Positions 13,201 through 24,400 of a stretch of 64,000 bases of DNA are shown here, piece by piece. Made by a program: the position numbers and the translations under genes. Each line of letters begins with the position of its first letter. Position 1 is the first letter of the stretch. The notes under the pieces are model-generated. The model did not search any database. It saw nothing but the letters and a program-made list of their open reading frames with translations, and was not told where the DNA came from. Source of the DNA: Meandrina meandrites (taxonomy: Eukaryota; Cnidaria; Anthozoa; Scleractinia; Meandrinidae); assembly GCA_963693305.1 (NCBI GenBank), contig OY855913.1, positions 11,665,201 to 11,729,200 of the forward strand, written 5' to 3'.

Positions 13201-15279
13201 ATACATAAATAAACTTAAATGCACCAAATTTAGATCTGCAAACATTTAACTACCCATTTGAACCCTGTGAATCTATTGCACATGGAAAACTATATAAGAA
13301 AAAGAAAACTAACCTTCTGAATAAACTTTTGTGCTGTGTTTCTTCTTTATCCAATTTTAAATCTTCAACTTTTACTTCTGCCCAATCATCATTTGACGAT
13401 ATTTCGTCTTTTGTGGGGAACACTTCTTGAACTTCAGAACTGTCAGGTGAAGCAGATGGTGGCTCTACTTGTTGAAGAGTCTCTGGAGCTGTAGTACTTT
13501 CTTGTATAGAGTATGGAATTGTCAGAAGATCATGACAGTGTATGTCCTCTTTTGCTTTGTTCTCTGTAAACACAATTAGGAACATATCAACATAGCTCCA
13601 GGGCTCAAAATGAAAAAAAGTCCTTAAGTCACCATTTGGCGATAAAGTGGTCAAAAATAGTTGGCAAATGCAAATTTTTGGTTGCCAGATTGTAAAGTCA
13701 AATAGGGACTAGTTCAAAGGTGTTTAAAATTATTTCAGGAATTTAATCCAATAAAGCATTGAATAAATAAAAATTCAAAAAGAAAAACAAAACATTACCT
13801 TATCACAAGGTTTGAAACAAAAACATTGTATAACATTTGGTGGCCACTAACTTTCAAATGTGAAGGAATCTCAAAGGAATCAACATGGCAGATAGCTGTG
13901 CATTACAAGAGACACAATCCATAGGCATACATGATGTAGTCAGCCCTTCTAATGGTGCGAGAATTGTGACATACTACAGTTTGATTGCTTCAAAGAATAT
14001 AAAAGCTTGGAAGAAAAGTAATTGTCCCTAATGCCTGATCATTGTAGTAATCATTCTGTTTTCCATTTAGCTAATGAAGTTTTTGGCGGTTTTCTTTGCA
14101 AATTACACCATCCATAAGATAAATAAGAAAATACTTGAAGTTACAGTCTGTCGACAGATATAACCGACCTTGCACATGTCAAGAAAGTATAGACATTTGA
14201 CATTTTTCATTGACAAAACAGACGTTCCGCACCAGACGTTTTTATCAGAACTTCCTGTTTAACTAGTTGATCACGTGACGCAACAAGTAAACTGAAGCGA
14301 AAGGAAAAAATTCCAATATAATAATTCAGATCATGTGACTGCCACAGCGCAGACTGCAACTCTTTAATCTTGACTAAAAACTAAGAAACTCTGTACACGG
14401 AAATTACATATATGCTAAAAAAATGTACTATTTTAATAATATGTACTATTTTAATAATATAAGTCTACACATTCTTGTACATTTACAAAATCGTAGGCAG
14501 GCAAAATTAAAACTATTTTCTTCAACACAACGCAGTTTGACGTATAGTATATGAAAGGATTCACCGCATTTGGCTTTATTTTAAAAAAAGGTTTTCAAGC
14601 TTAAATAGAAGCGCCACATTAACAGAAAGTAGTTTCTTTCAAGAATTTTGAGCTAAAGTAAAACCACGTCACACCCACGCTGATCCGAAGAGTGCGCGGT
14701 TTGTAAACACGACGTGGTATGCATTTTCAAGATCAAAGTAAAAAGTCAAAAACACTTTGGTGTTAAGTTAACTAGCCCCTTACCAGCCTTTACTTGTTTT
14801 CCTTCAAGCTCCAGTATCTTTGTTTTCCATGTGTACATGCTTTTGTCTGGTGGGCATGTGTCCAAAGTTTGCCGCCCGAGTTGTTGCCAGCAAACGGACT
14901 TATCGTCATTCTCCACAGCTTCTTTCTTCTCTTCAGGTTCCATTGCAATCTTTTGTTTCCCTTTGTCGCGTCTTTCATCTTCGTCCAGGCCAGAACTAAC
15001 GCCAGGCCAACGTTCAGAGTTTAGAGTGCCGACGACTCTTCCGAGAATAGTAAGCGACGACCGCGAAGTCTTCTTCTTCCACGACGCGAGCGCATGAACA
15101 TATTCTGTCCTACCAAACACAAAGCTTTCTTCTTCTTCTTCGCTGAAGCTGACAGAGCTGCACCTCGTTATCCTTGATGTTTTTTCCACTTTGAAGGGGC
15201 TTTCTTCCAAGTGAACTGGCTTCAAAGACGGCTGAACGATCATCATCGTTTGCGTTGGACATGAACGGTTGGGCGCCAT
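4225..15279 (-). CDS. TAZ zinc finger-protein kinase fusion, 13 exons
   Basis: Coding exons (minus strand): 15279-14784, 13563-13314, 13036-12385, 11938-11855, 11512-11370, 10675-10516, 10241-10095, 9336-9204, 8301-8161, 7835-7702, 7072-6965, 4834-4775, 4305-4225. All introns are GT-AG and the sum is 2,589 bases, in frame, giving 862 residues. Residues 1-466 look disordered: acidic and Ser-rich, then basic (KKKKKRAK), with a Gly/Ser run in exon 3. Residues 478-538 are a TAZ-type zinc finger with ligands H478 C482 C487 C492, H501 H505 C511 C514 and H524 C528 C533 C538. Residues about 596-862 are a kinase domain: GNGSNG loop 620-625, K643, HKD 731-733, N738, DFD 752-754, SPE 778-780. The catalytic residues suggest an active Ser/Thr-type kinase. 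TAZ fingers bind transcription-factor activation domains in CBP/p300, so a nuclear signalling role is a guess. A start at 15318 is also possible. No named family with this architecture is known to me. Confidence 0.85.
4879..6526 (-). mobile_element. 5'-truncated L1-like LINE with 12-bp target-site duplication
   Basis: CAGCAAAAAGTT occurs at 4879-4890 and 6515-6526 and flanks the insert. A T run at 4891-4900 on the plus strand is the poly(A) tail of a minus-strand insertion. Coding remnants on the minus strand begin at the end of the reverse transcriptase (LIGKITVLKS), continue through FLWDGKGDKVKRDIIISD and GGLRMIDIK (6410-6027), and end in a zinc-knuckle-like region, CTFCQNDKETLIHLFWTC (5782-5228). 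These match the same regions of ORF2 at 60826-64000. The frame is broken near 6030-5780. It sits in the intron between kinase exons 11 and 12, in the gene's own orientation. Confidence 0.85.
7319..7490. repeat. Fold-back element with 20-bp near-perfect ends
   Basis: AAGAAATAGAAAACATGTT at 7319 onward is repeated in reverse complement up to 7490, and pairing continues inward. The centre is a short GCTGTGG/CCACAGC hairpin. It is non-coding and looks like a small MITE in a kinase intron (exons 10-11). Confidence 0.5.
8515..8600 (+). mobile_element. tRNA-derived SINE head
   Basis: GGCATGGCCAAGTGCTTCAG resembles a pol III A box region and GGGTTCAAGCCCT fits a B box, about 40 bases apart as in tRNA. 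No cloverleaf with a sound anticodon stem is visible, so this is a tRNA-derived SINE remnant rather than a tRNA gene. It lies in a kinase intron. Confidence 0.45.
11690..11790 (+). repeat. Partial copy of the tRNA-like repeat family
   Basis: It shares the leader (ACCATCTTCATTATT, CAGTATGCAGGA, GCGTGTCACAT, AATGGCCAAGCTCACCA) with the repeat at 41235-41345 but lacks the tRNA-like part. It lies in the kinase intron between exons 4 and 5. Confidence 0.5.
14423..14458. repeat. Tandem duplication of an 18-base unit
   Basis: ATGTACTATTTTAATAAT occurs twice head to tail in the kinase first intron. Confidence 0.7.
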
Positions 15280-15523
15280 GCTTCGTCTGTTGTGGATGAA
15301 GTCGTTTCGAAAGCACAAGCTAGCAACAGATATTTGCCGTCTCTTTTATCTTCAGAGCTCTTATTTGAATTACTTGCAGCTTGCCCCACAAAATAAACGA
15401 TGAAACAGATGAAAATAGCAGATTTTTCGCTCAACTCTTCATGCACGTTAAACCTTAGCACGGAAAATTAATAAACTTCTGCTTCTTTGGCATCCCATAA
15501 TATGCAAATTTACTAAATGTAGA

Positions 15524-15533
15524 CATTACGTCA
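15524..15533 (-). promoter_or_regulatory. CRE/ATF-like site upstream of the TAZ-kinase gene
   Basis: ATGACGTAAT (minus strand) lies about 250 bases upstream of the start codon, and an octamer-like ATGCAAAT is about 30 bases closer. Both are short motifs, and their use as promoter elements is only a suggestion. Confidence 0.2.
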
Positions 15534-15539
15534 TTGTTG

Positions 15540-17285
15540 TGGAGAGACTTGCCCGCCATCAGATCTTTTTTTCTTGCAGACCAGAGTCACCAGACTAGAC
15601 CAACAGAAATAAGTTTACGGACACCAATGTTTCTAAAAGACGTAATTAATAAAATTATTGACATGTATTTATACAGAATAATGAAAATTTAATTTGTGCA
15701 GTTTCAAAACTTTCAAATTTCTTATTTTTTTTTAATTTTTATTATTTATTTATTTTTTTTATATTTTATGTTGAGACTGAAAACCCACACGCATAGCTGG
15801 ACGTCATCTTAGGATAGCACAGAAATAATTATGTCTAAATTAAAATATTGACAGCGAATTCTATAACTTGATTACGAGGGCATTCGGTGAACCAATGTTT
15901 TCTTCGACGTCTTCTTCGTCCCACTCTTCGTTTTCTGAATTATATTTGCTGACGAAGGATCGATGTTGTAGGTTAAATTGGTTTTCAGATTAATTCTGTT
16001 TCCAACCTAAATTAATCTGTTTCGACCTGAAGATAACAATTTATTGGACTTCCATTTAATGAAATCAAGTTATTTTATGTTATTATAAATTAAGTAATGG
16101 TAATAGGACTGAGTGGAGTCCAATTCGGTTTGTAATCATACGAGTAATATACAAAATTCTGACGACCGCGTAGCGGGAGTCCGATTTGTTTAATCACGAG
16201 TATGATTAAAAGGTTGAAGCAGATCAATCTAGCTTCAAAATTGATTTAAATAACTGAAAAACCATTTTATTACCTACAACATCTACACTTTCGTTTCAGA
16301 AGGTGTCTTTGGCACCAAAATTTCTGATAGCCCTCGCACTTTTTTACAGTAACAAGAAAAATTGTAATTTAAAAAAGGAAAGAAAAATTACTGAAAACAG
16401 TTTAAAGGAAGGTGATTTTGTATGTTTTCATGACATTGTAGTTAAAATTTAAGAGTTACCTGCGCCAAAAAGTAACATGTTAAACGACGTTATCACGGTA
16501 TGCAAGCTTATACTAGTAACACTGTAGTAAATCAGGAACGAGAGCATCTGGTAGACGATCGTTGAAGACTGAAGACTAAAGGCATGGCTTCGCTTGACAA
16601 TGATGCGAGAAAGATTTGGCAACCTGACAATAGAAAACAGCCATAAAGAAAGAACAGAAAAAACATTGTCTTACCTCATATCGCTAACAAATTTGTCATT
16701 GCGCAGTAAAAGAAAGAGAAATCAGTTCGGCACCTTTGAAGAATCTGATTTACTAAAGGTTTAACTGCTGCTTATTTTCGTTTTGATTGATACACCGTTT
16801 TATAGTTGAAATGTGTTTGGAGAAAAAATCGTCTCACAGCCTGGTTTATTAGAAGCCTAATGACTAAACTCTCCCAGAGGAGAGCTAGGAATTAAGTCAA
16901 TGACTGAACTACTGAATTGGAGGCAGGATTTGGTTGTACATCTAAAGGTCGGGTTGTAAATAGTATTTTTGTACCGTTGTAAAAATATTGCGTTTTAATA
17001 CGCAATTTTAAGCGCTGAAAGTTTAAATTTTTCAATTTCAAATGCATCCCCGCGGGAGCATGCCCCTAGACCCCCCTATTCCTAGGTCACCGAAACGGGT
17101 AGTGACGTCATAGGATACCGCGAAGGCCTGGGGAAAAGCCGTCGCGCCGTCGCCCCGTCGCCTACCCGTCGCCAAGCTTACGCATCTACGCATCCACGTT
17201 TTAGCCCTCTCACTCAAATTATTGCTGCTAGGGCCCTGATCAAAGCCTGGTTTTCTGCACTCCTGATACGCTGCTGCTTTTTGAC
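15540..17285. other. Upstream flank of the TAZ-kinase gene, no gene seen
   Basis: AT-rich and non-coding. It holds one MITE (16099-16212) and otherwise no exon or RNA gene that I can support. A GC-rich, C-rich patch at about 17045-17190 has repeated CGTCGC words but no recognised function. Confidence 0.4.
16099..16212. repeat. MITE with inner inverted repeat
   Basis: GAGTGGAGTCCAATTCGGT is followed by AATCATACGAG, a central GCGACCGCG-like patch, and the inverse CGAGTATGATTA. The right end that should mirror the start is missing or diverged. I recall this word set as a common anthozoan repeat, but this cannot be checked here. Confidence 0.45.
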
Positions 17286-17407
17286 AAGCCCGAAAGCTCC
17301 AATGATCACTGGGACAGTTGTTGTTTTCATTCCCCACATTTTCTCGATTTCAATCTCAAGATCTTTGTAGTTTGTGAGTTTTTCCATTATTATTATTAGG
17401 GTTAGGA

Positions 17408-17411
<4 letters not shown>
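17286..17411 (-). pseudogene. LINE-type retroelement C-terminal fragment
   Basis: On the minus strand this encodes NYKDLEIEIEKMWGMKTTT followed by VPVIIGAFGLVKK. The EKMWGM-TTTVPVIIGA string resembles a tail seen in many cnidarian retroelement ORFs (recalled family knowledge). It is bounded at its start by an ATT microsatellite and breaks into unrelated sequence downstream. It is a short, dead fragment. Confidence 0.45.

Positions 17412-17485
<74 letters not shown>
17410..17485. repeat. (ATT)n microsatellite
   Basis: About 25 uninterrupted ATT units. Confidence 0.95.
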
Positions 17486-17486
<1 letters not shown>

Positions 17487-17579
17487 ATAAGAACAGATAA
17501 TAAGCTAGGAAAAGAATCTTGTTTGCTTCAATTCAATAGATATTACTGCATGTGAACTACTGAGCGAAGCCATAAAGTG

Positions 17580-17732
17580 GGTTCATGTATGACACGCGTC
17601 CTGCAACTGCAAGCTCAGCAATGCCAATGGCTTCGCTCTCCACGAGTCTCTCGTAGCTCAGTAGTTAGAGCGCATAACCGGTGTCTGGGAGGTCATGGGT
17701 TCGACCCCCGTCGGGAACTCAGTATTTTTCTT
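17580..17732 (+). mobile_element. tRNA-like repeat (SINE-like)
   Basis: A leader with GACACGCGTCCTGCA and CCACGAGTCTCTC precedes TAGCTCAGTAGTTAGAGC (A box) and GGGTTCGACCCCCGT (B box). The would-be anticodon stem (CATAA against CTGGG) does not pair and the acceptor ends match poorly, so it is not a working tRNA. Other copies are at 40985-41110 (-), 41110-41205 (+), 41235-41400 (+) and 11690-11790 (partial). Confidence 0.6.
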
Positions 17733-18282
17733 TATTTTTTAAGTAGTTGTTAAAAATTTTTGACGGTCATACTTTTGAAAATGTATGTTGCTTAGTATAT
17801 GAAAAGCCCGGTTCAGTAAAATGCGATTCTTCACCAATATCACTGCTGTTTGCCTTATAGTTTTCATCAGGAGTTTAAATGTTAGAGAATTCTTTGCTTT
17901 CCGGTAATTAACTCCTTAGATTTTATGATTTTTAACGATTTTTTTTAACAAATCATGTGAACCGACTAATTTACAAACTTCTAACACATCATTAAAATCG
18001 GCAAAATCTTTTGAGATATTTTGAAAAAAAAAAACAGCTTGGTGTTTAATAAATTACTCAATTCCAGTTTAGGTCAATCTCAGTAAGTTCGACTCAATAA
18101 GTCTGCTTCTGCTACTGGGCGCTTTCAAGGTGTATAAAGCTATTATTGTTCTTTTTTATCGTAACATTTATAATCCCCTCATTTTCACTTGTTATAATAT
18201 ATTGTTTACGGAGTAAATGTTGACGATAAACAACTGTTTATCGGCGTTCTGTAAAAGAGAAAACAAATAAATAAGAGAGGAG

Positions 18283-18330
18283 TTTATTTGACACTTCGTT
18301 TTCAGATCATTCTTGAATATGAAGTTTATT
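18283..18330 (-). promoter_or_regulatory. Candidate polyadenylation signals of DDX52
   Basis: Two AATAAA hexamers on the minus strand (18330-18325 and 18288-18283) lie about 165-210 bases beyond the DDX52 stop codon. Confidence 0.5.
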
Positions 18331-18495
18331 CAATAAAGGATATTCAAAAGAACTCAATGATAGCACAGGGACTGCCTTGGAATGGAAAGAGGGAGGCTAA
18401 GAGATTTAGGGACTGGTCAACATGACAGTATGTTTTAAAAAAAGAAAACGCTTGGGAAGAGTCGACTAGGTGTGCTTGGAGGTATGGCTGGGCGT

Positions 18496-21400
18496 TTATT
18501 TCACTTTCTTCTTCTTCTTTGAGGCTTCGATCAACTCTCTGAAGGGAGAAAAATAAAGACAGCTTTTATTATCTAAGTTCTACAACAGTGGCTTGACTTG
18601 TTGGTATTTGGTTTTGTGCACGAGGATAGGAAACTATATAGCACTGATGGGGATGTACCCGGGGATAGGGGGGTATATGGCACTGATAGGGATATCCCGG
18701 GGATTGGACTCTATATGGCACTGATGGGAATATACCGGTATCCCTGTGATAGTAGCATGATTATTACTCACGTTCACTCAGATGAACGAAGTCAATAAAG
18801 TGTCGAAGGTGAAGGTTAGCAGAAAAAAAAAACATCCGGGTCCTGTAGGAATACCAGGCGGGATTCTCGCGCGTGAACAGATATCCTAATGTTGTGTGCA
18901 ATTCCATCTGGGAATATCACTGACCAAGCTGTTTTGAAGTACTCGTAATATTTTCTTATTGGATAATAACGATCGGAAGCTGTTTGAGTAGATGAACTAC
19001 ATACTAGTTATGGAACGCTGTTGAGTGGTATACTTAACAATAATTCCACGAGCGCGCGTTGGATATGAGATGGTAGATAGCCAACAAGGTGCGTAGCATT
19101 ATCCTCCAATATACCAGTCGCCTGAAGGGGTTTATTTACTAAATATACCATTGCCTGTTAAACAATCAAAACTCAGGAATTGCAATATACCATTGCTAGT
19201 TTTTAATAATATGGTATACCCACGAGTCACTTGTATTTTCTTGGTATACACACGAACCTTTAGGCGAGTGTGTATACCAAGAAAGTGACAAGTTGGATAC
19301 TTTATGGTATACCACGAGAAAGTGTTGCATAATTATTTTATACCATGCCATAGAAAATACGCTTACTAAATTTTGTCGGGAAAACGATCACAGCGCACGA
19401 TGGCAAGGTTGAGTTTAATGCCGTCGAATATACAACGGCTTCCCTGTATTCTGATTGGCTGTATTTTTTGTTGCATGGTATATAAATATAGATACAAGTC
19501 AAGTGTTTTTTTACCTCTTTCGTTTAGCCTTTTGTGAGTCGTATTTTGACACTGTTTTAATCGCTGATCGTGATGGAGGAGTCTTGGATAGTTTCTTTCG
19601 CGATTTTCTGGAAAAAAATAATGTGTTTTATGTATTTATTTTATTTATTTATTTAACATTTCTTTATACACGGTTAAAAATCATCAGGTAATATACTATT
19701 ATTTAAAGTTATAATAAAAATTAATACTAATAAACAATCCATGGTAATACTAATTAACAAAATTGAAGTACATGTAGTAAATCTGTTTTCCATGAATGCC
19801 GTGTCTAACTTTGCTTTTAAATTGATTATAGGATTTTATCATCCTGAGATTGCAGGGTAGGCTGTTCCAGAGAGTTGCACCACTGTAACTAAAGCTATTT
19901 TTCATATAGTTAGTTCGTGGATTCGGTACAACCAGTTTGTTTTCGGAATCCCTTAAAGAATAGCGCATTCCACTACGTTTTAGAAATTTAGACGATAGGT
20001 ATTCAGGAACCAAGCCATTTAAAGATTTATATACCATTAAGGCTTTCTGAATTTGACGTCAAGATTGGTCACAATGACATAAAATTCTCCTCATTGGTAT
20101 TCCGTACTATGTCTAGATTCTTCTTAGAATAATCTATTTTCAATTCAAGGGGTTTCCTTTGAGTGGTTTGACAGGTCATTCGTTTCATAACCTACCAGCC
20201 TGAATCAATTAAACAAAAGTTACAAATTCACAGGACTACATGACTAGGAAAAATAAACAAAAGTGACACACTACTTCTACAGGGATGTAGAGCAGTTCCT
20301 ATTTATTTTCGCAGTCCATCGACCGTGAAGCGAAAAAAAAAGCATTTTCTTTTTGCTTCACGCTCGACAGACCGCAAAAATAAATAAGGACTGTTTGTAG
20401 TATAGATCAAAATCTAGGCTAGTCCAAATCCTGTATTTGGACTAAGATCTCTCCTGTAGTCATGTCACTCTGGTTCTAGCCCTGTAGAAAACTAGTTCTA
20501 CAAGTAAAAAGATTGCTATTAAATCTTTCCTATTTTATTTCTGTTGGACAAGCCTTGCACTGATCTGTTTTGGTCGCTTACCTGCCCGGCTTTTTTAACT
20601 TAAGCATCCAGTCAGGTATTTCACATCCAGAACTCTTCATAACATTTGCAATACTAAATGACAAAAAGAGATTACTGTCTTTAGTCATTGCATGAACGTA
20701 GTAAAAGTTTATGATTATCTAAGTACAACCACCCACATTCAACTTATCACAAACTAAAAGTTTATGACAGTCTCAAGTCCTGTTTTGTACCTTCGTAAAT
20801 TTGTTGCATCGTCCTCTGTGAAAAATGTTACAGCTTTTCCTGGTCGACCGGCACGGCCTGTTCTACCTGGAAGTAAAACAACATGAAAAATGAAATCTTA
20901 GGAAAAATCCCACGTCACACAAGCAAGAAAGGATCTTTCTCTCTTGATCTGCATTTTTATAGGATCTTATAAATCAGTCAGTCGGTCGGTCGGTCGGTCG
21001 GCTGATAATCTAAAATCACCGTACCCCTTACAATCATCAATTCATTTTTAATCATGTAATTTCCCTTGCACGCCAGACACGTTCTTTCGTCTGCTGGTAT
21101 CTGCTGCGCCCTTCGTTCTTCGGTTGGTTGGCTCGTTTCCCAATTCATTCACTGAATGAGTGAGTGATAATTGATTCCTAGACAATTAATTATTCAAAGT
21201 GTAACAAATCGATCTTTTAATAAAGAACACAATATTTCATACCTATTCTGTGAATGTAGGCCACAGACGATGTGGGGAAATCATAATTAATTACTAAATT
21301 CACTCCTTTGAAGTCAATTCCACGACCCATGAGTTCAGTAGCTATAAGAACCCAGATCTGTTTGAGAAACAGAACAAAAGTGTAAGAATAAAGTTTATCC

Positions 21401-24400
21401 ACTCACAAAAAGCATGGTTCACCCACTAACATGAAAATCTCTGGGGGTGGGGTGGGGGGGGGGGGGGGACTGTTATATAAGAGTGACTTGGACGCTCATT
21501 GGACATGTGCAAAAACAATCAAAGATGTACCAAATCTATTTCTTGGGGCGGGGGCAGTTTCAAGTTCGTTGTTACTGTAAAAGGAACTAATGTGTTCCCT
21601 AAGAGGTACGTATCATACGTAGATGCAGTAATTGTGAATATGTGAAACACAATATTGATAATATGATAATGACATTGACAACATGATAATTCGATCATTC
21701 CTGTTTGTGTCAGTCATATTGGGAGTCTATAAATATAATATGAAATAGAATCTGTCTGAATAAAATCATGTGTATACCTTGCTTGTTCTGAAACACTTAA
21801 CAACATTATCTCTCTGAAAGGGAATAAAAATAATGTATCTGTTATTGTGTCTTTTAGTAGCAGTGATTTTCCACAACAAATTCATCAGACAAAGCAAACG
21901 TGAGCATGTCCAAACCCTTATTTAAACTCTTTGTTGAAATGGAGAACCATATATTGTAGATTTAACGAACATACATTCTTGGTGATTTTCAGTGCTGTTA
22001 AAAAACTTAAAGACTTTGAATGTAATGAAAGGGAGGCTGACCAGGATTGGTATTTTCAATGCTTTTTGTGACTACAACAATGCGATCATGGGTGTGACAC
22101 ATAACTTATAAACTGCATGCAAGGGCCTTACTGGGAGGATATCAGCCCCAGATGTTAACAGCATAGATCAGGCGAAGCTACAACCCCAGAGAAAAGTGTT
22201 AGGAAGCTTTCCACTTTTGTTTCTCCCCTGCCCCGCCTCTATTCAATGTTGAGCTACAAGCAAGCTTACTCACTCAAGATTGTAAAGTGAGGATCCAACA
22301 TTGATATGGAGAGTGGGGGGAGGGAGGGGGTGGGGGATCCTAAAACAGTACAGTATTGGTGTTTGCTAAGTTGGTATATTTTTACAACCCTTCCCAACTA
22401 CTTTTGTCTGTGGTTGTAGACATGTACAGAAAAGACTCGGGACTGGTGTTCTCCAAACTTATGATCCTGAGGAAGCTTGGTTTATAAGAGATTTATCACA
22501 CAACTTTATGAGTAGAAACTTAACCCTGGTCTAATACTAAAACTATACTTAAACAAACACCCCATTTTGGTTTGTCACTTTTTTTCTCTGTGTACAATCA
22601 CACAGCTTCATTTTTTTCTTTTAGTAGTGATGTAACAAGTGTAAGTTTCGTAACTAGTGTAATAATATAATTATTAGCATAAGTGTTGTATCCTCAGTTT
22701 TGCATGTAATGAAGGACACTGTCATAAGCGTACTGTAATACGTTCAAGTATTGTAATTAGCATATTAAGTAGTCCAATTATTGTAATTACCATAATGCAA
22801 GCAGTTCTAGTATTGTAATAAATTAATGTATTAAGTAGTTGTATTGTAAGTTTTTGCATGTGTGCTGCAATAATTAAAAAAAATATTAAAAATTATTTAC
22901 ACAAAATAACGTAACTGAAATTATTTATTACACAAATAATCTGTGTGTTAAATAATGTCAGTTACATATCAAACAGATCTCTACCTGGTCACTTTCAACC
23001 CAGACATGTAAATACGCACTGAACAGTTTTGTATAAATATAGCACGGCATGAAGAAAGCACAGGACATGTTACAGACAGCTTACCTGAGCTTGTGTTCTG
23101 TCAGAGTGAATAACATCCACGTTAATGCCATCATAAATAAGTTCATGAAACAGTTCTTTAGCTCTTTCCTTGGACTGGACAAATATTAACATTGGAGGCT
23201 GGAAACCCTGTTTAAAGGATCAAAGGCTTAATTCTGTTGTGCACCACAACTGCATTTTGTTTTTGTACTTTTGTTTTGTTTACTTTCTTAAAGTAAATTC
23301 AGTTGGTTTAGATGCTGCTTTGGAAGGAAGATCTAGATTGCAGTCAAAATTGAGTTTTGCCAATCAAATTGGTAACTTAACTTTTTTCCATTCCTAGTGA
23401 GTTATAATGTGAAGTAAAATTAAACTCATCAACAATAGATGAGCTTGGGCGTTGGTGCCTCAAGGTTGGTGGAGCCGGGCAATGCACAGCAGGGGAGGAG
23501 GTATCCATGGTAACCCTGAAGCGGCCACCACCCACCTGGGCACCGTCACACTGAAGGACTCAGTGGAATACTTACCAACCTAGCATGAGGCTCATCAACT
23601 CACCCAAGGGAGGGTGGGCCGGGCGAAAATTGCCAAGCTTGCGAGCGAATGTGCTAGCGAAATGAGCTTGCGAATGATAGCGAGCAGCGCACTGCGTGTA
23701 AAGGTCATGAAACGCCCCTGCACGGGTCCTGGGGCCACCCCGAGCTTTATGCGGCCAGCGGTAGCGGCGTACGGCGTATAGGCGTCACAAAATGCCCCAG
23801 CGAACCGCCAAGGTTGCAAGCGAGCTTCCTGCATCCAGAGGTTGCTGGAGGGCATTGCTTCGAGGTTAACTTTGCCTAAATTACATTTAGCCACATTATT
23901 TAGCTACCTATGACAATGATATCAACATGTGATCCTTCTTCCATTCAGTGTTAAATAAAACATTTACCTTTTGAACAATATCTCTGACAGCAAGTAGTTT
24001 TCCAGCCTCCTGTCCAACAAACAACAGTTCCTGCTCTACAGTCTGGGTGGCAGTGTTTCTGTTTAAAGCAAAAGATCTCTTTCAGCACTTAAAAATACTC
24101 ACATTTCCCCCAAGTCTTGAATGACATGACTGTCATGACTGTATGATTGGCTTTGCTCCTTGGGCCCTTTTATTTCATTATTTAGTTTCAGACTTACTGG
24201 TAAGTTATGCTTATTAATTTAAATGAGAGTTTAAAGAATGCATGACTCCCCTGTGGGAGGAATGGTGACCTTATGAATAGAGTGCTGGACTCCGGATTGT
24301 ACAGTCCAGCTTTGAGCCCTGGTCAGGGTCATTGCATTGTGTTCTTAGGAAAGACACTTCACTCTTATAGTGCCTCTCTCCACCCAGATGTATAAATGGG

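Noticed and set aside
17038..17337. 99-codon minus-strand open frame
   Set aside because: It overlaps a GC-rich repeat-like patch and the LINE fragment in another frame; no domain of its own.
17649..17722. Possible tRNA gene
   Set aside because: A and B boxes are present but the anticodon stem does not pair and the acceptor ends mismatch; the sequence recurs as a dispersed repeat.
18635..18745. CRISPR-like array
   Set aside because: Three degenerate abutting units without spacers in a eukaryotic intron form a plain tandem repeat.
23482..23540. Weak likeness to the 5' part of U1 snRNA (CAGGGGAG ... CCATG)
   Set aside because: The diagnostic ATACTTACCTG start is not in place and the similarity is patchy, as expected by chance in a GC-rich block.
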